Assembly: GCA_934408795.1 (NCBI GenBank)
Contig: CAKRVQ010000010.1
Span: forward strand, 1-14,716
Reading direction: 5' to 3'
Source: an uncultured Eubacteriales bacterium
Lineage (GTDB): Bacteria > Bacillota > Clostridia > Oscillospirales > Acutalibacteraceae
Length of the DNA stretch: 14,716 nt
Shown here piece after piece: positions 14,700 to 14,716 of this stretch; position 1 is the first letter of the stretch; each line of letters starts with the position of its first letter. The position numbers were made by a program, and so were the translations under genes. The notes under the pieces were generated by a model that made no database searches, was not told where the DNA came from, and worked only from the letters and a program-made list of their open reading frames with translations.

Positions 14700-14716
14700 T
14701 TTCCGCTCCTTTACTC

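Noticed and set aside
1..14716. General recoding of TAG as a sense codon
   Set aside because: Genes ending at 3653 and 8820 use TAG at sensible protein lengths, and the latter meets more stops soon after. One internal TAG is not enough to claim recoding.
1..14716. tRNA, rRNA, CRISPR array, insertion sequence or phage genes
   Set aside because: Looked for cloverleaf-like sequence, regularly spaced identical repeats and transposase or integrase motifs; none seen. The only tandem repeat is the coding-register 15-bp repeat at 10713-10832.

Overview
The window looks like a chromosomal segment of an uncultured gut-type Firmicute, probably class Clostridia (Oscillospirales or Christensenellales-like). 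The grounds are strong AGGAGG-type ribosome sites, canonical sigma-A promoters, moderate GC, a PfoR-type EIIC membrane protein, and small conserved proteins of the kind found in that group. The taxon is an inference; there is no rRNA or tRNA gene to anchor it. I see no insertion sequence, integrase, phage gene or CRISPR array.

Region 1 (1-4361, minus strand) is a protein-quality-control operon. A strong promoter (TTGACA, 17 bp, TATTAT) drives a 216-residue ribbon-helix-helix protein, then ClpB, then HtpG, which runs off the left edge. Gaps are 15 and 3 nt. Palindromes of the form AWTTTGYAAAT lie on and just upstream of the promoter, with no CIRCE element and no CtsR box. The first gene may therefore be a dedicated repressor of its own chaperone operon.

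Region 2 (4652-5532, plus) is a single PHP-family metal-dependent phosphoesterase with its own promoter, a TTG start and a very strong terminator.

Region 3 (5533-8790, plus) is a four-gene operon: a Crp/Fnr-family regulator, a lipoprotein substrate-binding protein, an ABC permease and an ABC ATPase. All consecutive genes overlap, so translation is probably coupled. It ends in a bidirectional terminator shared with the convergent gene that follows.

Region 4 (8820-10844) holds a PfoR/EIIC_2-type membrane protein (minus), a roughly 200-bp block of overlapping inverted repeats, a small conserved-looking hypothetical gene with its own promoter (minus), and a plus-strand small membrane protein. 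The tail of that last protein is encoded by eight degenerate 15-bp repeats (Cys/Ser pentapeptides).

Region 5 (10895-14716, minus) is a cell-envelope operon. It starts with a three-part fusion (GT2 polyprenyl-phosphate glycosyltransferase, GtrA-type flippase, exported phosphodiester glycosidase). Next comes a membrane-anchored extracellular protein whose frame is interrupted by one in-frame TAG, then a PAP2-family lipid phosphatase. Together they suggest making, flipping and using an undecaprenyl-phosphate-linked sugar outside the membrane, with the PAP2 enzyme recycling the lipid carrier. The combination is not one I recognise as a characterised pathway.
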